Positions 11,704-23,611 of a stretch of 64,000 nucleotides of DNA are shown one piece after another. The position numbers and the translations under genes are program-made. The notes under the pieces were generated by a model. It saw nothing but the letters and a program-made list of their open reading frames with translations, was not told the DNA's origin and made no database searches. The DNA is from Axinella damicornis (lineage: Eukaryota > Porifera > Demospongiae > Axinellida > Axinellidae). The stretch lies in the NCBI GenBank assembly GCA_963931865.1, contig OZ007514.1:9147222-9211221 (forward strand), given 5' to 3'. How positions within the stretch are numbered: the first letter of the stretch is position 1; each line of letters starts with the position of its first letter.

Positions 11704-12257
11704 CTATAAGTGTTTCAGAGTTGGCATGTGTTTCCCCGGACACTGACAGCAGAGACCTGTTGTACTGGTTGGGACTAACCAATCGATGAGGTAGTGAATT
11801 GGCATCTGAAAGATCATCTCCTGTTTGATTTCGTGGGCGTATCTTCCAACTTTGCCTACAATATATTGCACTGACCGCATTCCTTTCAGCTGTCTGTAGG
11901 TGACACTCAACAGCAGGACAAGCTGTGGTAGACCACAAATATAAGTGGCAGAGTTCCATTTGCTGATGGCAGGATATACAGGAATGTGACAAGTAGCAGT
12001 GTCAGAAACCCCAATACAGCAAGCAATAAACCGTCCAACACATTCATGTAGGTTTTCTTGTAGGGTTGTACAATAAGTATGAGCATGGATACACTCAGGA
12101 ACATCAGTGCACGCAGCAACCAGCCTGTTTGGTGTTGACGAACAATATGGTAATTGACAATGATGATTGCGATGCGCAAGAGCATATACACCTGCAGGAC
12201 AGCCTTCATATTAGCCTCATGGCTAGGTGGCTTCATCCATACACTGATTAACACTCT
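11704..12257 (-). pseudogene. Terminal exon of a multi-span membrane protein, frameshifted
   Basis: On the minus strand an exon follows a possible acceptor (cacacacacacag, an (AC)n tract). It encodes three strongly hydrophobic segments: VLQVYMLLRIAIIIVNYHIV, LLRALMFLSVSMLILIVQPY and LDGLLLAVLGFLTLLLVTFL. The motif PYKKTYMNVLDG lies between the last two. Proteins with this YKKTYMN-x-LDGLLL arrangement near the C terminus occur, from memory, in lower-metazoan membrane proteins. In frame it stops at HSLSCC, near 11,907. A different frame opens exactly there (LPQLVLLLSVTYRQLKG...) and runs to 11,704 with plausible membrane-protein character. This points to a 1-nt frameshift, either a real mutation or a sequencing indel. 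Upstream exons, which would lie at higher coordinates, are not found because the array element starts 56 bp away. The gene may therefore have been cut off by that insertion. Confidence 0.45.
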
Positions 12258-12383
12258 GTGTGTGTGTGTGTAAAACTTTTATAGACAAGTAATAAAAAAC
12301 ATTTAAAATGTAGGTTGTTTCTTCATGTAAGAGTCACGAAATATATGGCTTCCTCGTGTAAGAGTAAAGAAACACTTTGTCTA

Positions 12384-15300
12384 GTGTGTCTGCTGTGTCC
12401 AGTGTGTCTGCTGTGTCCAGTGTGTCTGCTGTGTCTGCTGTGTCCAGTGTGTCTGAGCGTGTCTGCTGTGTCTGCTGTGTCTGCTGTGTCCAGTGTGTCT
12501 GCTGTGTCCAGTGTGTCTGCTGTGTCCAGTGTGTCTGCTGTGTCTGAGTGTGTCTGCTGTGTCCAGTGTGTCCAGTGTGTCTGCTGTGTCTGCTGTGTCC
12601 AGTGTGTCTGAGTGTGTCTGCTGTGTCTGCTGTGTCCAGTGTGTCTGCTGTGTCTGAGTGTGTCTGCTGTGTCCAGTGTGTCTGCTGTGTCCAGTGTGTC
12701 TGCTGTGTCTGAGTGTGTCTGCTGTGTCCAGTGTGTCTGCTGTGTCTGCTGTGTCCAGTGTGTCTGCTGTGTCTGCTGTGTCTGCTGTGTCCAGTGTGTC
12801 CAGTGTGTCTGCTGTGTCTGCTGTGTCCAGTGTGTCTGAGTGTGTCTGCTGTGTCTGCTGTGTCTGCTGTGTCTGCTGTGTCTGAGTGTGTCTGCTGTGT
12901 CCAGTGTGTCCCGTGTGTCTGCTGTGTCCAGTGTGTCTGAGTGTGTCTGCTGTGTCTGCTGTGTCCAGTGTGTCTGCTGTGTCCAGTGTGTCTGCTGTGT
13001 CTGCTGTGCCCAGTGTGTCTGCTGTGTCTGAGTGTGTCTGCTGTGTCCAGTGTGTCCAGTGTGTCCAGTGTGTCTGCTGTGTCCAGTGTGTCTGCTGTGT
13101 CTGAGTGTGTCTGTTGTGTCCAGTGTGTCTGCTGTGTCCAGTGTGTCTGCTGTGTCCAGTGTGTCTGCTGTGTCCAGTGTGTCTGCTGTGTCCAGTGTGT
13201 CTGCTGTGTCCAGTGTGTCTGCTGTGTCCAGTGTGTCCAGTGTGTCTGCTGTGTCCAGTGTGTCTTAGTGTGTCTGCTGTGTCTGCTGTTTCCAGTGTGT
13301 CTGCTGTGTCCAGTGTGTCTGCTGTGTCTGAGTGTCTGCTGTGTCCAGTGTGTCCAGTGTGTCCAGTGTGTCTGCTGTGTCTGAGTGTGTCTGTTGTGTC
13401 CAGTGTGTCTGCTGTGTCCAGTGTGTCTGCTGTGTCCAGTGTGTCCAGTGTGTCTGCTGTGTCTGCTGTGTCCAGTGTGTCTGAGTGTGTCTGCTGTGTC
13501 TGCTGTGTCTGCTGTGTCCAGTGTGTCTGAGTGTGTCTGCTGTGTCCAGTGTGTCTGCTGTGTCCAGTGTGTCTGCTGTGTCTGAGTGTGTCTGCTGTGT
13601 CCAGTGTGTCTGCTGTGTCCAGTGTGTCCAGTGTGTCTGCTGTGTCTGCTGTGTCCAGTGTGTCTGAGTGTGTCTGCTGTGTCTGCTGTTTCCAGTGTGT
13701 CTGCTGTGTCCAGTGTGTCTGCTGTGTCTGAGTGTCTGCTGTGTCCAGTGTGTCCAGTGTGTCCAGTGTGTCTGCTGTGTCTGAGTGTGTCTGTTGTGTC
13801 CAGTGTGTCTGCTGTGTCCAGTGTGTCTGCTGTGTCCAGTGTGTCCAGTGTGTCTGCTGTGTCTGCTGTGTCTGCTGTGTCTGCTGTGTCTGCTGTGTCT
13901 GAGTGTGTCTGCTGTGTCCAGTGTGTCCCGTGTGTCTGCTGTGTCCAGTGTGTCTGAGTGTGTCTGCTGTGTCTGCTGTGTCCAGTGTGTCTGCTGTGTC
14001 CAGTGTGTCTGCTGTGTCTGCTGTGCCCAGTGTGTCTGCTGTGTCTGAGTGTGTCTGCTGTGTCCAGTGTGTCCAGTGTGTCCAGTGTGTCTGCTGTGTC
14101 CAGTGTGTCTGCTGTGTCTGAGTGTGTCTGTTGTGTCCAGTGTGTCTGCTGTGTCCAGTGTGTCTGCTGTGTCCAGTGTGTCTGCTGTGTCCAGTGTGTC
14201 TGCTGTGTCCAGTGTGTCTGCTGTGTCCAGTGTGTCTGCTGTGTCCAGTGTGTCCAGTGTGTCTGCTGTGTCCAGTGTGTCTTAGTGTGTCTGCTGTGTC
14301 TGCTGTTTCCAGTGTGTCTGCTGTGTCCAGTGTGTCTGCTGTGTCTGAGTGTCTGCTGTGTCCAGTGTGTCCAGTGTGTCCAGTGTGTCTGCTGTGTCTG
14401 AGTGTGTCTGTTGTGTCCAGTGTGTCTGCTGTGTCCAGTGTGTCTGCTGTGTCCAGTGTGTCCAGTGTGTCTGCTGTGTCTGCTGTGTCCAGTGTGTCTG
14501 AGTGTGTCTGCTGTGTCTGCTGTGTCTGCTGTGTCCAGTGTGTCTGAGTGTGTCTGCTGTGTCCAGTGTGTCTGCTGTGTCCAGTGTGTCTGCTGTGTCT
14601 GAGTGTGTCTGCTGTGTCCAGTGTGTCTGCTGTGTCCAGTGTGTCCAGTGTGTCTGCTGTGTCTGCTGTGTCCAGTGTGTCTGAGTGTGTCTGCTGTGTC
14701 TGCTGTTTCCAGTGTGTCTGCTGTGTCCAGTGTGTCTGCTGTGTCTGAGTGTCTGCTGTGTCCAGTGTGTCCAGTGTGTCCAGTGTGTCTGCTGTGTCTG
14801 AGTGTGTCTGTTGTGTCCAGTGTGTCTGCTGTGTCCAGTGTGTCTGCTGTGTCCAGTGTGTCCAGTGTGTCTGCTGTGTCTGCTGTGTCTGCTGTGTCCA
14901 GTGTGTCTGAGTGTGTCTGCTGTGTCCAGTGTGTCTGCTGTGTCCAGTGTGTCTGCTGTGTCTGAGTGTGTCTGCTGTGTCCAGTGTGTCCAGTGTGTCT
15001 GCTGTGTCTGCTGTGTCCAGTGTGTCTGCTGTGTCTGAGTGTGTCTGCTGTGTCCAGTGTGTCTGCTGTGTCCAGTGTGTCTGCTGTGTCCAGTGTGTCC
15101 AGTGTGTCTGCTGTGTCTGCTGTGTCTGCTGTGTCCAGTGTGTCTGAGTGTGTCTGCTGTGTCCAGTGTGTCTGCTGTGTCTGAGTGTGTCTGCTGTGTC
15201 TGCTGTGTCTGCTGTGTCCAGTGTGTCCAGTGTGTCTGCTGTGTCTGCTGTGTCCAGTGTGTCTGAGTGTGTCTGCTGTGTCCAGTGTGTCTGCTGTGTC

Positions 15301-17423
15301 CAGTGTGTCTGCTGTGTCTGCTGTGTCCAGTGTGTCTGCTGTGTCCAGTGTGTCCAGTGTGTCTGCTGTGTCTGTGTGTGTCTGCTGTGTCCGGTGTGTC
15401 CAGTGTGTCCAGTGTGTCTGCTGTGTCCAGTGTGTCTGCTGTGTCTGAGTGTGTCTGTTGTGTCCAGTGTGTCTGCTGTGTCCAGTGTGTCTGCTGTGTC
15501 CAGTGTGTCTGCTGTGTCCAGTGTGTCTGCTGTGTCTGAGTGTGTCTGCTGTGTCCAGTGTGTCCAGTGTGTCTGCTGTGTCTGCTGTGTCCAGTGTGTC
15601 TGCTGTGTCTGAGTGTGTCTGCTGTGTCCAGTGTGTCTGCTGTGTCCAGTGTGTTTGCTGTGTCCAGTGTGTCCAGTGTGTCTGCTGTGTCTGCTGTGTC
15701 CAGTGTGTCTGAGTGTGTCTGCTGTGTCCAGTGTGTCTGCTGTGTCTGAGTGTGTCTGCTGTGTCTGCTGTGTCCAGTGTGTCCAGTGTGTCTGCTGTGT
15801 CTGCTGTGTCCAGTGTGTCTGAGTGTGTCTGCTGTGTCCAGTGTGTCTGCTGTGTCCAGTGTGTCTGCTGTGTCTGCTGTGTCCAGTGTGTCTGCTGTGT
15901 CTGCTGTGTCCAGTGTGTCTGCTGTGTCTGTGTGTGTCTGCTGTGTCCAGTGTGTCCAGTGTGTCCAGTGTGTCTGCTGTGTCCAGTGTGTCTGCTGTGT
16001 CTGAGTGTGTCTGTTGTGTCCAGTGTGTCTGCTGTGTCCAGTGTGTCTGCTGTGTCCAGTGTGTCTGCTGTTTCCAGTGTGTCTGCTGTGTCTGAGTGTG
16101 TCTGCTGTGTCTGCTGTGTCTGCTGTGTCCAGTGTGTCTGCTGTGTCCAGTGTGTCTGCTGTGTCTGCTGTGTCCAGTGTGTCTGCTGTGTCTGTGTGTG
16201 TCTGCTGTGTCCAGTGTGTCCAGTGTGTCCAGTGTGTCTTCTGTGTCCAGTGTGTCTGCTGTGTCTGAGTGTGTCTGTTGTGTCCAGTGTGTCTGCTGTG
16301 TCCAGTGTGTCTGCTGTGTCCAGTGTGTCTGCTGTTTCCAGTGTGTCTGCTGTGTCTGAGTGTCTGCTGTGTCCAGTGTGTCCAGTGTGTCTGCTGTGTC
16401 TGAGTGTGTCTGTTGTGTCCAGTGTGTCTGCTGTGTCCAGTGTGTCTGCTGTGTCCAGTGTGTCCAGTGTGTCTGCTGTGTCTGCTGTGTCCAGTGTGTC
16501 TGAGTGTGTCTGCTGTGTCTGCTGTGTCTGCTGTGTCCAGTGTGTCTGAGTGTGTCTGCTGTGTCCAGTGTGTCTGCTGTGTCCAGTGTGTCTGCTGTGT
16601 CTGCTGTGTCCAGTGTGTCTGCTGTGTCTGCTGTGTCCAGTGTGTCTGCTGTGTCTGTGTGTGTCCAGTGTGTCCAGTGTGTCTGCTGTGTCCAGTGTGT
16701 CTGCTGTGTCTGAGTGTGTCTGTTGTGTCCAGTGTGTCTGCTGTGTCCAGTGTGTCTGCTGTGTCCAGTGTGTCTGCTGTTTCCAGTGTGTCTGCTGTGT
16801 CCAGTGTGTCTGCTGTGTCTGCTGTGTCCAGTGTGTCTGCTGTGTCTGCTGTGTCCAGTGTGTCTGCTGTGTCTGTGTGTGTCTGCTGTGTCCAGTGTGT
16901 CCAGTGTGTCCAGTGTGTCTGCTGTGTCCAGTGTGTCTGCTGTGTCTGAGTGTGTCTGTTGTGTCCAGTGTGTCTGCTGTGTCCAGTGTGTCTGCTGTGT
17001 CCAGTTTGTCTGCTGTTTCCAGTGTGTCTGCTGTGTCTGAGTGTGTCTGCTGTGTCTGCTGTGTCTGCTGTGTCCAGTGTGTCTGCTGTGTCCAGTGTGT
17101 CTGCTGTGTCTGCTGTGTCCAGTGTGTCTGCTGTGTCTGCTGTGTCCAGTGTGTCTGCTGTGTCTGTGTGTGTCTGCTGTGTCCAGTGTGTCCAGTGTGT
17201 CCAGTGTGTCTGCTGTGTCCAGTGTGTCTGCTGTGTCTGAGTGTGTCTGTTGTGTCCAGTGTGTCTGCTGTGTCCAGTGTGTCTGCTGTGTCCAGTGTGT
17301 CTGCTGTTTCCAGTGTGTCTGCTGTGTCTGAGTGTGTCTGCTGTGTCTGCTGTGTCTGCTGTGTCCAGTGTGTCTGCTGTGTCCAGTGTGTCTGCTGTGC
17401 CTGCTGTGTCTGCAGTGTCTCAG
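12384..17423 (+). repeat. Satellite array in left TIR: words tgtgtctgc, tgtgtccag, tgtgtctgag
   Basis: About 5 kb made almost wholly of the 9-mers tgtgtctgc and tgtgtccag and the 10-mer tgtgtctgag, with rare variants (tgttgtgtc, tgtttccag, tgtcttag, tgtgtctgtg). Higher-order structure is present: a segment of 1017 bp starting near 12,841 is repeated next to itself from about 13,858, with all variant words preserved. Open frames run through the whole array on both strands only because the words contain no stop codons. Confidence 0.95.
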
Positions 17424-17482
17424 GTGCTTGTGGCATGTTGGTGTCTTGATGACCACACTGCAACTTCAATTACCTATATACC

Positions 17483-17743
17483 AGCAAGAAATTTGCAATA
17501 GATAGAGGAGAATCTTTATCTGATGCTATATGGTCAGACTTTGAGACGATAATTGTAATGGAAGTATCCCAGTCCAGTGAATACAAAGACGCAAGTACTA
17601 TAACCAACCTGTACAACGATATAGTTTATTATTCTTCATCATTGTTCTGTTCATGTCCTCTACCACATTCTGTTGTATTTCGAGAGAAGACCATCCATCA
17701 AGTCCAGTCTAAAGTCAGTCAGCACATGCACTCTAGAACGTAA
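17483..17743 (+). pseudogene. C-terminal fragment of the array-TIR element protein
   Basis: This lies in the unique centre of the giant element and reads KKFAIDRGESLSDAIWSDFE ... EVSQSSE ... LYNDIVYYSSSLF ... VVFREK to a stop at 17,741-17,743. It aligns with the C-terminal part of the OTU/CXC protein at 38,742-42,526: KRFAQERGECMSQAIWSNFE, then LYNDVVYYSTTSI, then DIVFRKK. Just upstream (17,455-17,482) homology continues in another frame (TYIP next to SKKFA), so there is also a frameshift at the fragment's start. No OTU domain remains. Function is unknown; it may be a relic of the protein that mobilises or maintains the family. Confidence 0.65.
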
Positions 17744-18078
17744 CTAGTTATACAAGTTACTGCTGTATACCTTCAACCATACCATTACATCACTATACAT
17801 ACCATATTATTTAAAACTATTTATAGTAGTTCCTTTTTTCGAGATTTGGGTTATAAGAACAATGCTTATTCGACATCGTATCTACCTGGCAAGAAGTTTG
17901 AACATTGTATACATCATTAACTGGACAGGGAGGGAGGGGGTGGATAGTATAGCTACTGTGTAAAGGAGTCTGACCACTCAAATGAGCTAGGTAACCTATT
18001 TGATTTTAACAGGGATAGATACCACATGTACAACGCGGGCACCTGCATCAAGACACCAACATGCCATAAGCTTAACCT

Positions 18079-21000
18079 GAGACACTGCAGACACAGCAGG
18101 CACAGCAGACACACTGGACACAGCAGACACACTCAGACACAGCAGACACACTGGACACAGCAGACACACTCAGACACAGCAGACACACTCAGACACAGCA
18201 GACACACTGGACACAGCAGACACACTGGACACAGCAGACACACTGGACACAGCAGACACACTGGACACACTGGACACAACAGACACACTCAGACACAGCA
18301 GACACCCTGGACACAGCAGACACACTGGACACAGCAGACACACTGGACACACTGGACACAGCAGACACACTCAGACACAGCAGACACACTGGACACAGCA
18401 GACACAGCAGACACACTGGACACAGCAGACACACTGGACACAGCAGACACAGCAGACACACTCAGACACACAGACACACTCAGACACAGCAGACACCCTG
18501 GACACAGCAGACACACTGGACACAGCAGACACAGCAGACACACTCAGACACAGCAGACACAGCAGACACAGCTGACACACTGGACACAGCAGACACAGCA
18601 GACACACTCAGACACAGCAGACACACTGGACACAGCAGACACACTGGACACATCAGACACAGCAGACACAGCAGACACACTCAGACACACTGGACACAGC
18701 AGACACAGCAGACACACTGGACACACTGGACACAGCAGACACACTCAGACACAGCAGACACACTGGACACAGCAGACACACTGGACACAGCAGACACACT
18801 GGACACACTCAGACACAGCAGACACACTGGACACACTGGACACAGCAGACACACTGGACACACTGGACACAACAGACACAGCAGACACACTGGACACACT
18901 GGACACAGCAGACACACTGGACACAGCAGACACACTGGACACAGCAGACACACTGGACACAACAGACACACTCAGACACAGCAGACACACTGGACACAAC
19001 AGACACACTCAGACACAGCAGACACACTGGACACACTGGACACAGCGGACACACTGGACACAGCAGACACACTGGACACAGCAGACACAGCAGACACACT
19101 CAGACACACTGGACACAGCAGACACAGCAGACACACTGGACACAGCAGACACACTCAGACACAGCAGACACACTGGACACAGCAGACACAGCAGACACAG
19201 CAGACACACTCAGACACACTGGACACAGCAGACACAGCAGACACACTGGACACACTGGACACAGCAGACACACTCAGACACAGCAGACACACTGGACACA
19301 GCAGACACACTGGACACAGCAGACACACTGGACACAGCAGACACACTCAGACACACTGGACACAGCAGACACAGCAGACACACTCAGACACAGCAGACAC
19401 ACTGGACACAGCAGACACAGCAGACACACTGGACACAGTAGACACACTGGACACAGTAGACACAGCAGACACACTCAGACACACTGGACACAGCAGACAC
19501 AGCAGACACACTGGACACAGCAGACACACTGGACACAGCAGACACAGCAGACACACTGGACACAGCTGGACACAGCAGACACAGCAGACACACTGGACAC
19601 AGCAGACACAGCAGACACACTGGACACAGCAGACACACTCAGACACACTGGACACAGCAGACACAGCAGACACACTGGACACACTGGACACAGCAGACAC
19701 ACTCAGACACAGCAGATACACTGGACACAGCAGACACAGCAGACACAGCAGACACACTCAGACACACAGACACACTCAGACACAGCAGACACCCTGGACA
19801 CAGCAGACACACTGGACACAGCAGACACAGCAGACACACTCAGACACACTGGACACAGCAGACACAGCAGACACAGCTGACACACTGGACACAGCAGACA
19901 CAGCAGACACACTCAGACACAGCAGACACACTGGACACAGCAGACACACTGGACACATCAGACACACTCAGACACAGCAGACACACTGGACACACTGGAC
20001 ACAGCAGACACACTCAGACACAGCAGACACACTGGACACAGCAGACACACTGGACACAGCAGACACACTGGACACAGCAGACACACTCAGACACACTGGA
20101 CACAGCAGACACAGCAGACACACTCAGACACAGCAGACACACTGGACACAGCAGACACAGCAGACACACTGGACACAGTAGACACACTGGACACAGTAGA
20201 CACAGCAGACACACTCAGACACACTGGACACAGCAGACACAGCAGACACACTGGACACAGCAGACACACTGGACACAGCAGACACAGCAGACACACTGGA
20301 CACAGCTGGACACAGCAGACACAGCAGACACACTGGACACAGCAGACACAGCAGACACACTGGACACAGCAGACACACTCAGACACACTGGACACAGCAG
20401 ACACAGCAGACACACTGGACACACTGGACACAGCAGACACACTCAGACACAGCAGACACACTGGACATAGCAGACACAGCAGACACACTGGACACAGCAG
20501 ACACACTGGACACAGCAGACACAGCAGACACACTCAGACACACAGACACACTCAGACACAGCAGACACCCTGGACACAGCAGACACACTGGACACAGCAG
20601 ACACACTCAGACACACTGGACACAGCAGACACAGCAGACACAGCTGACACACTGGACACAGCAGACACAGCAGACACACTCAGACACAGCAGACACACTG
20701 GACACAGCAGACACACTGGACACATCAGACACACTGGACACAGCAGACACACTGGACACACTGGACACAACAGACACACTCAGACACAGCAGACACACTG
20801 GACACACTGGACACAGCAGACACACTGGACACAGCAGACACACTGGACACAGCAGACACACTGGACACAACAGACACAGCAGACACACTGGACACAACAG
20901 ACACACTCAGACACAGCAGACACACTGGACACACTGGACACAGCAGACACACTGGACACACTGGACACAACAGACACACTCAGACACAGCAGACACACTG

Positions 21001-22112
21001 GACACACTGGACACAGCAGACACACTGGACACAGCAGACACACTGGACACAGCAGACACACTGGACACAACAGACACACTCAGACACAGCAGACACACTG
21101 GACACAACAGACACACTCAGACACAGCAGACACACTGGACACACTGGACACAGCGGACACACTGGACACAGCAGACACACTGGACACAGCAGACACAGCA
21201 GACACACTCAGACACACTGGACACAGCAGACACAGCAGACACACTGGACACAGCAGACACACTCAGACACAGCAGACACACTGGACACAGCAGACACAGC
21301 AGACACACTCAGACACACTGGACACAGCAGACACAGCAGACACACTGGACACACTGGACACAGCAGACACACTCAGACACAGCAGACACACTGGACACAG
21401 CAGACACACTGGACACAGCAGACACACTGGACACAGCAGACACACTGGACACAGCAGACACACTCAGACACACTGGACACAGCAGACACAGCAGACACAC
21501 TCAGACACAGCAGACACACTGGACACAGCAGACACAGCAGACACACTGGACACAGTAGACACACTGGACACAGTAGACACAGCAGACACACTCAGACACA
21601 CTGGACACAGCAGACACAGCAGACACACTGGACACAGCAGACACACTGGACACAGCAGACACAGCAGACACACTGGACACAGCTGGACACAGCAGACACA
21701 GCAGACACACTGGACACAGCAGACACACTGGACACAGCAGACACACTCAGACACACTGGACACAGCAGACACAGCAGACACACTGGACACACTGGACACA
21801 GCAGACACACTCAGACACAGCAGACATACTCAGACACACTGGACACAGCAGACACAGCAGACACACTGGACACAGCAGACACACTCAGACACACTGGACA
21901 CAGCAGACACAGCAGACACACTGGACACAGCAGACACACTGGACACAGCAGACACACTCAGACACACTGGACACAGCAGACACAGCAGACACACTGGACA
22001 CACTGGACACAGCAGACACACACAGACACAGCAGACACACTGGACACAGCAGACACACTGGACACAGCAGATACACTGGACACAGCAGACACACTGGACA
22101 CAGCAGACACAC
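18079..22112 (-). repeat. Satellite array in right TIR, inverted relative to the left array
   Basis: About 4 kb of gcagacaca, ctggacaca and ctcagacaca words, the complements of the left array. Variants include cagtagacac and aacagacac. A block starting near 19,274 recurs 740 bp downstream (near 20,014) with the same rare words. A partial third copy appears near 21,390-21,810. The order of words differs from the left array, so the two arms have evolved independently since they were copied. Confidence 0.95.
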
Positions 22113-22462
22113 TAGACAAAGTGTTTCTTTACTCTTACACAAGGAAGCCATATATTTCGTGACTCTTACATGAAGAAACAACCAAAATGTAGCAGGATGT
22201 AGGGATACCAGAACGGCAAAAAGTAAGGAAACAAGAGGGATGATCGAACATAACAGTGAAGTATACAACCCCCCTACAGAGATCTTCTTCCATATATACA
22301 CTGCGTACAATGATAAAAGATATGTAGGGGTGATTGTATACTTCACTGTTATGTTCGATCATCCCTCTTGTTTCCTTACTTTTTGCCGTTCTGGTATCCC
22401 TACATCCTGCTACATTTTAAATGTTTTTTATTACTTGCTTATGTAATTTTTTGGGGCACCAG

Positions 22463-22538
22463 GCGCATGTTTGAGTTGAAGTTTGCTGCAGAAGTCAGTG
22501 ACCTCACAGGCACCTGGGCAGTAGGTGTCCTTGCCTTG
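22463..22538 (+). CDS. Candidate exon, unknown protein
   Basis: A short open segment (RMFELKFAAEVSDLTGTWAV...) lies between an acceptor-like ggggcaccag and a donor gtatat. I recognise no family. It could be chance. Confidence 0.2.
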
Positions 22539-23105
22539 GTATATGACTCAGGTAATATACTTCCAGCATTGGCTGAAGAATCAGACCTGGGCATCTCAAG
22601 TCAACTGTTCCCTAGATGGATGACAAAGCCACTGACGGTTCTCCCTGTCTGAAGCTCGAAGACCATAGCATAGGCAGTTTATTATAGTAGCTAGGGACAT
22701 TCATGATATGGTGTTGAGGGTTGAGATAGGCATTCACCCTGCTCACAGAATACAGTATAGGTAGCAATATAGCTAAATCACGCGTACAGGGACTAACCTC
22801 AGTCTTATAAAGAGTGCCTCGTTTGATTGGCAATGATCAACGCTGCTTCCCTGCTGTTTCTAATTGAGCGATCTTGAGTAATAATTACGTTCGTTGCTAA
22901 GTGATCGTTTAAGTGCGCATGCGTACAAACGTGAAAATGGCGTGACAAACGAAGCCATAGTTATTGAGTGGGCAGCTGCAGCCGCCTGGTGAAGACTTGG
23001 AGGTAGCGAAAAAGCGATGGGACGTTGCACTGCTCGGTTGAAAATGCTGCTGTTTCGTGCGAAAACCATCGTGACAGATAGAGGCAACGTTGAGCTAAGT
23101 TGTCT

Positions 23106-23108
23106 GAA

Positions 23109-23149
<41 letters not shown>

Positions 23150-23151
23150 AA
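23106..23151 (+). repeat. (GAAA)n microsatellite
   Basis: About eleven gaaa units. It lies downstream of CpG-richer sequence (22,870-23,100) that could be promoter-like, but I can support no gene start there. Confidence 0.9.
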
Positions 23152-23502
23152 AACATTTGCCCGTTTTGCGAGTGCCTGGTGTGGTACTTTCGCGACGGGT
23201 TTTCGCGACGCGAGGAGTCTTGTTGGTCATGAAAACACTCGAAGATGAACGGTATGTGGTTATAAAGGCTTATTAGTGTACCGTTTCTGAGATTTGGAGA
23301 GATTTTTTTTGTATTAGCATATATTGCGTGTACGTCGTATCCCTACATATAGACTCTACCGAGTCTATGATAAAAAAAATACACTCCAGACATGGATCGA
23401 GAAGAAGAAATGTGGCAAACATCAACAAGCGACGCTTCAGCTATCCCACTGCTTTCTAACATTAACACAACATCTGTGAAATGCATGGTTTCCATAGCCT
23501 TG

Positions 23503-23611
23503 GTGCTGCCTCTAGCTCCATCTAGCCCTGCACTGCACACCACGTAGCACAATGTGAACTCCAGATATTGGAATACACAGCACAACAGCAAATACACAGC
23601 TGTGCATTTAT
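23503..23611 (+). repeat. ~110-bp segment repeated in inverted orientation at 32,577-32,690
   Basis: The stretch from gccttggtgctgcctctagc to caaatacacagctgtgcat matches the reverse complement of 32,577-32,690 with few differences. It ends just where LINE homology begins, so the truncated LINE probably joined a copy of this sequence at about 23,611. Confidence 0.7.

Larger units (their letters stand above)
12313..22183. mobile_element. Giant foldback-like DNA element (9871 bp) with satellite-filled TIRs and an 8-bp TSD
   Basis: Both ends start ggttgtttcttcatg then taagagtcacgaaatatatg, in inverted orientation, and are flanked by identical 8-bp copies of aaaatgta (12,305-12,312 and 22,184-22,191). 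The left TIR is 12,313-17,451 (5.1 kb) and the right TIR 18,046-22,183 (4.1 kb). Their inner edges also match (tggcatgttggtgtcttgatg). The TIR interiors are tandem arrays of 9-10-bp words. The 594-bp centre encodes a fragment homologous to the C-terminal region of the protein in the element at 38,742-42,526. No DDE transposase is visible, so this copy is presumably non-autonomous. Unequal arm lengths and a clean TSD argue against a chimeric-read artefact. Confidence 0.85.
12286..22437. mobile_element. Palindromic MITE split by the giant array-TIR element
   Basis: Joining 12,286-12,312 to 22,192-22,437 gives a near-perfect hairpin of about 273 bp. One end is caagtaataaaaaacattt plus aaaatgta; the other is its complement, ending ttattacttg at 22,437. 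The long arms (22,192-22,267 and 22,331-22,412) include ggataccagaacggcaaaaa and gggatgatcgaacataacag. The left arm was interrupted by the element at 12,313-22,183, which duplicated aaaatgta. No clear TSD of the MITE itself is seen. Confidence 0.8.

Noticed and set aside
12334..17469. ORFs of about 1700 codons (HTGHSRHTG / TQQTHWTQ repeats) on the minus strand, and many MCLLCPVCLL ORFs on the plus strand
   Set aside because: They arise because the 9-10-bp satellite words contain no stop codons. Two frames are open at once over the same 5 kb, and frame changes at each 10-bp word.
18026..22021. 471-codon and many shorter ORFs in the right array
   Set aside because: The same array effect as in the left arm; no conserved protein sequence.
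12384..22112. CRISPR array
   Set aside because: Units of 9-10 bp with no unique spacers, in a eukaryotic genome; this is satellite DNA inside TIRs.
12313..22183. Assembly fold-back artefact as explanation of the palindrome
   Set aside because: The two arms differ in length and word order, the centre is unique, and the flanks show an 8-bp TSD within a reconstructable MITE. A chimeric read would give mirror-identical arms. Long-read confirmation would still be decisive.
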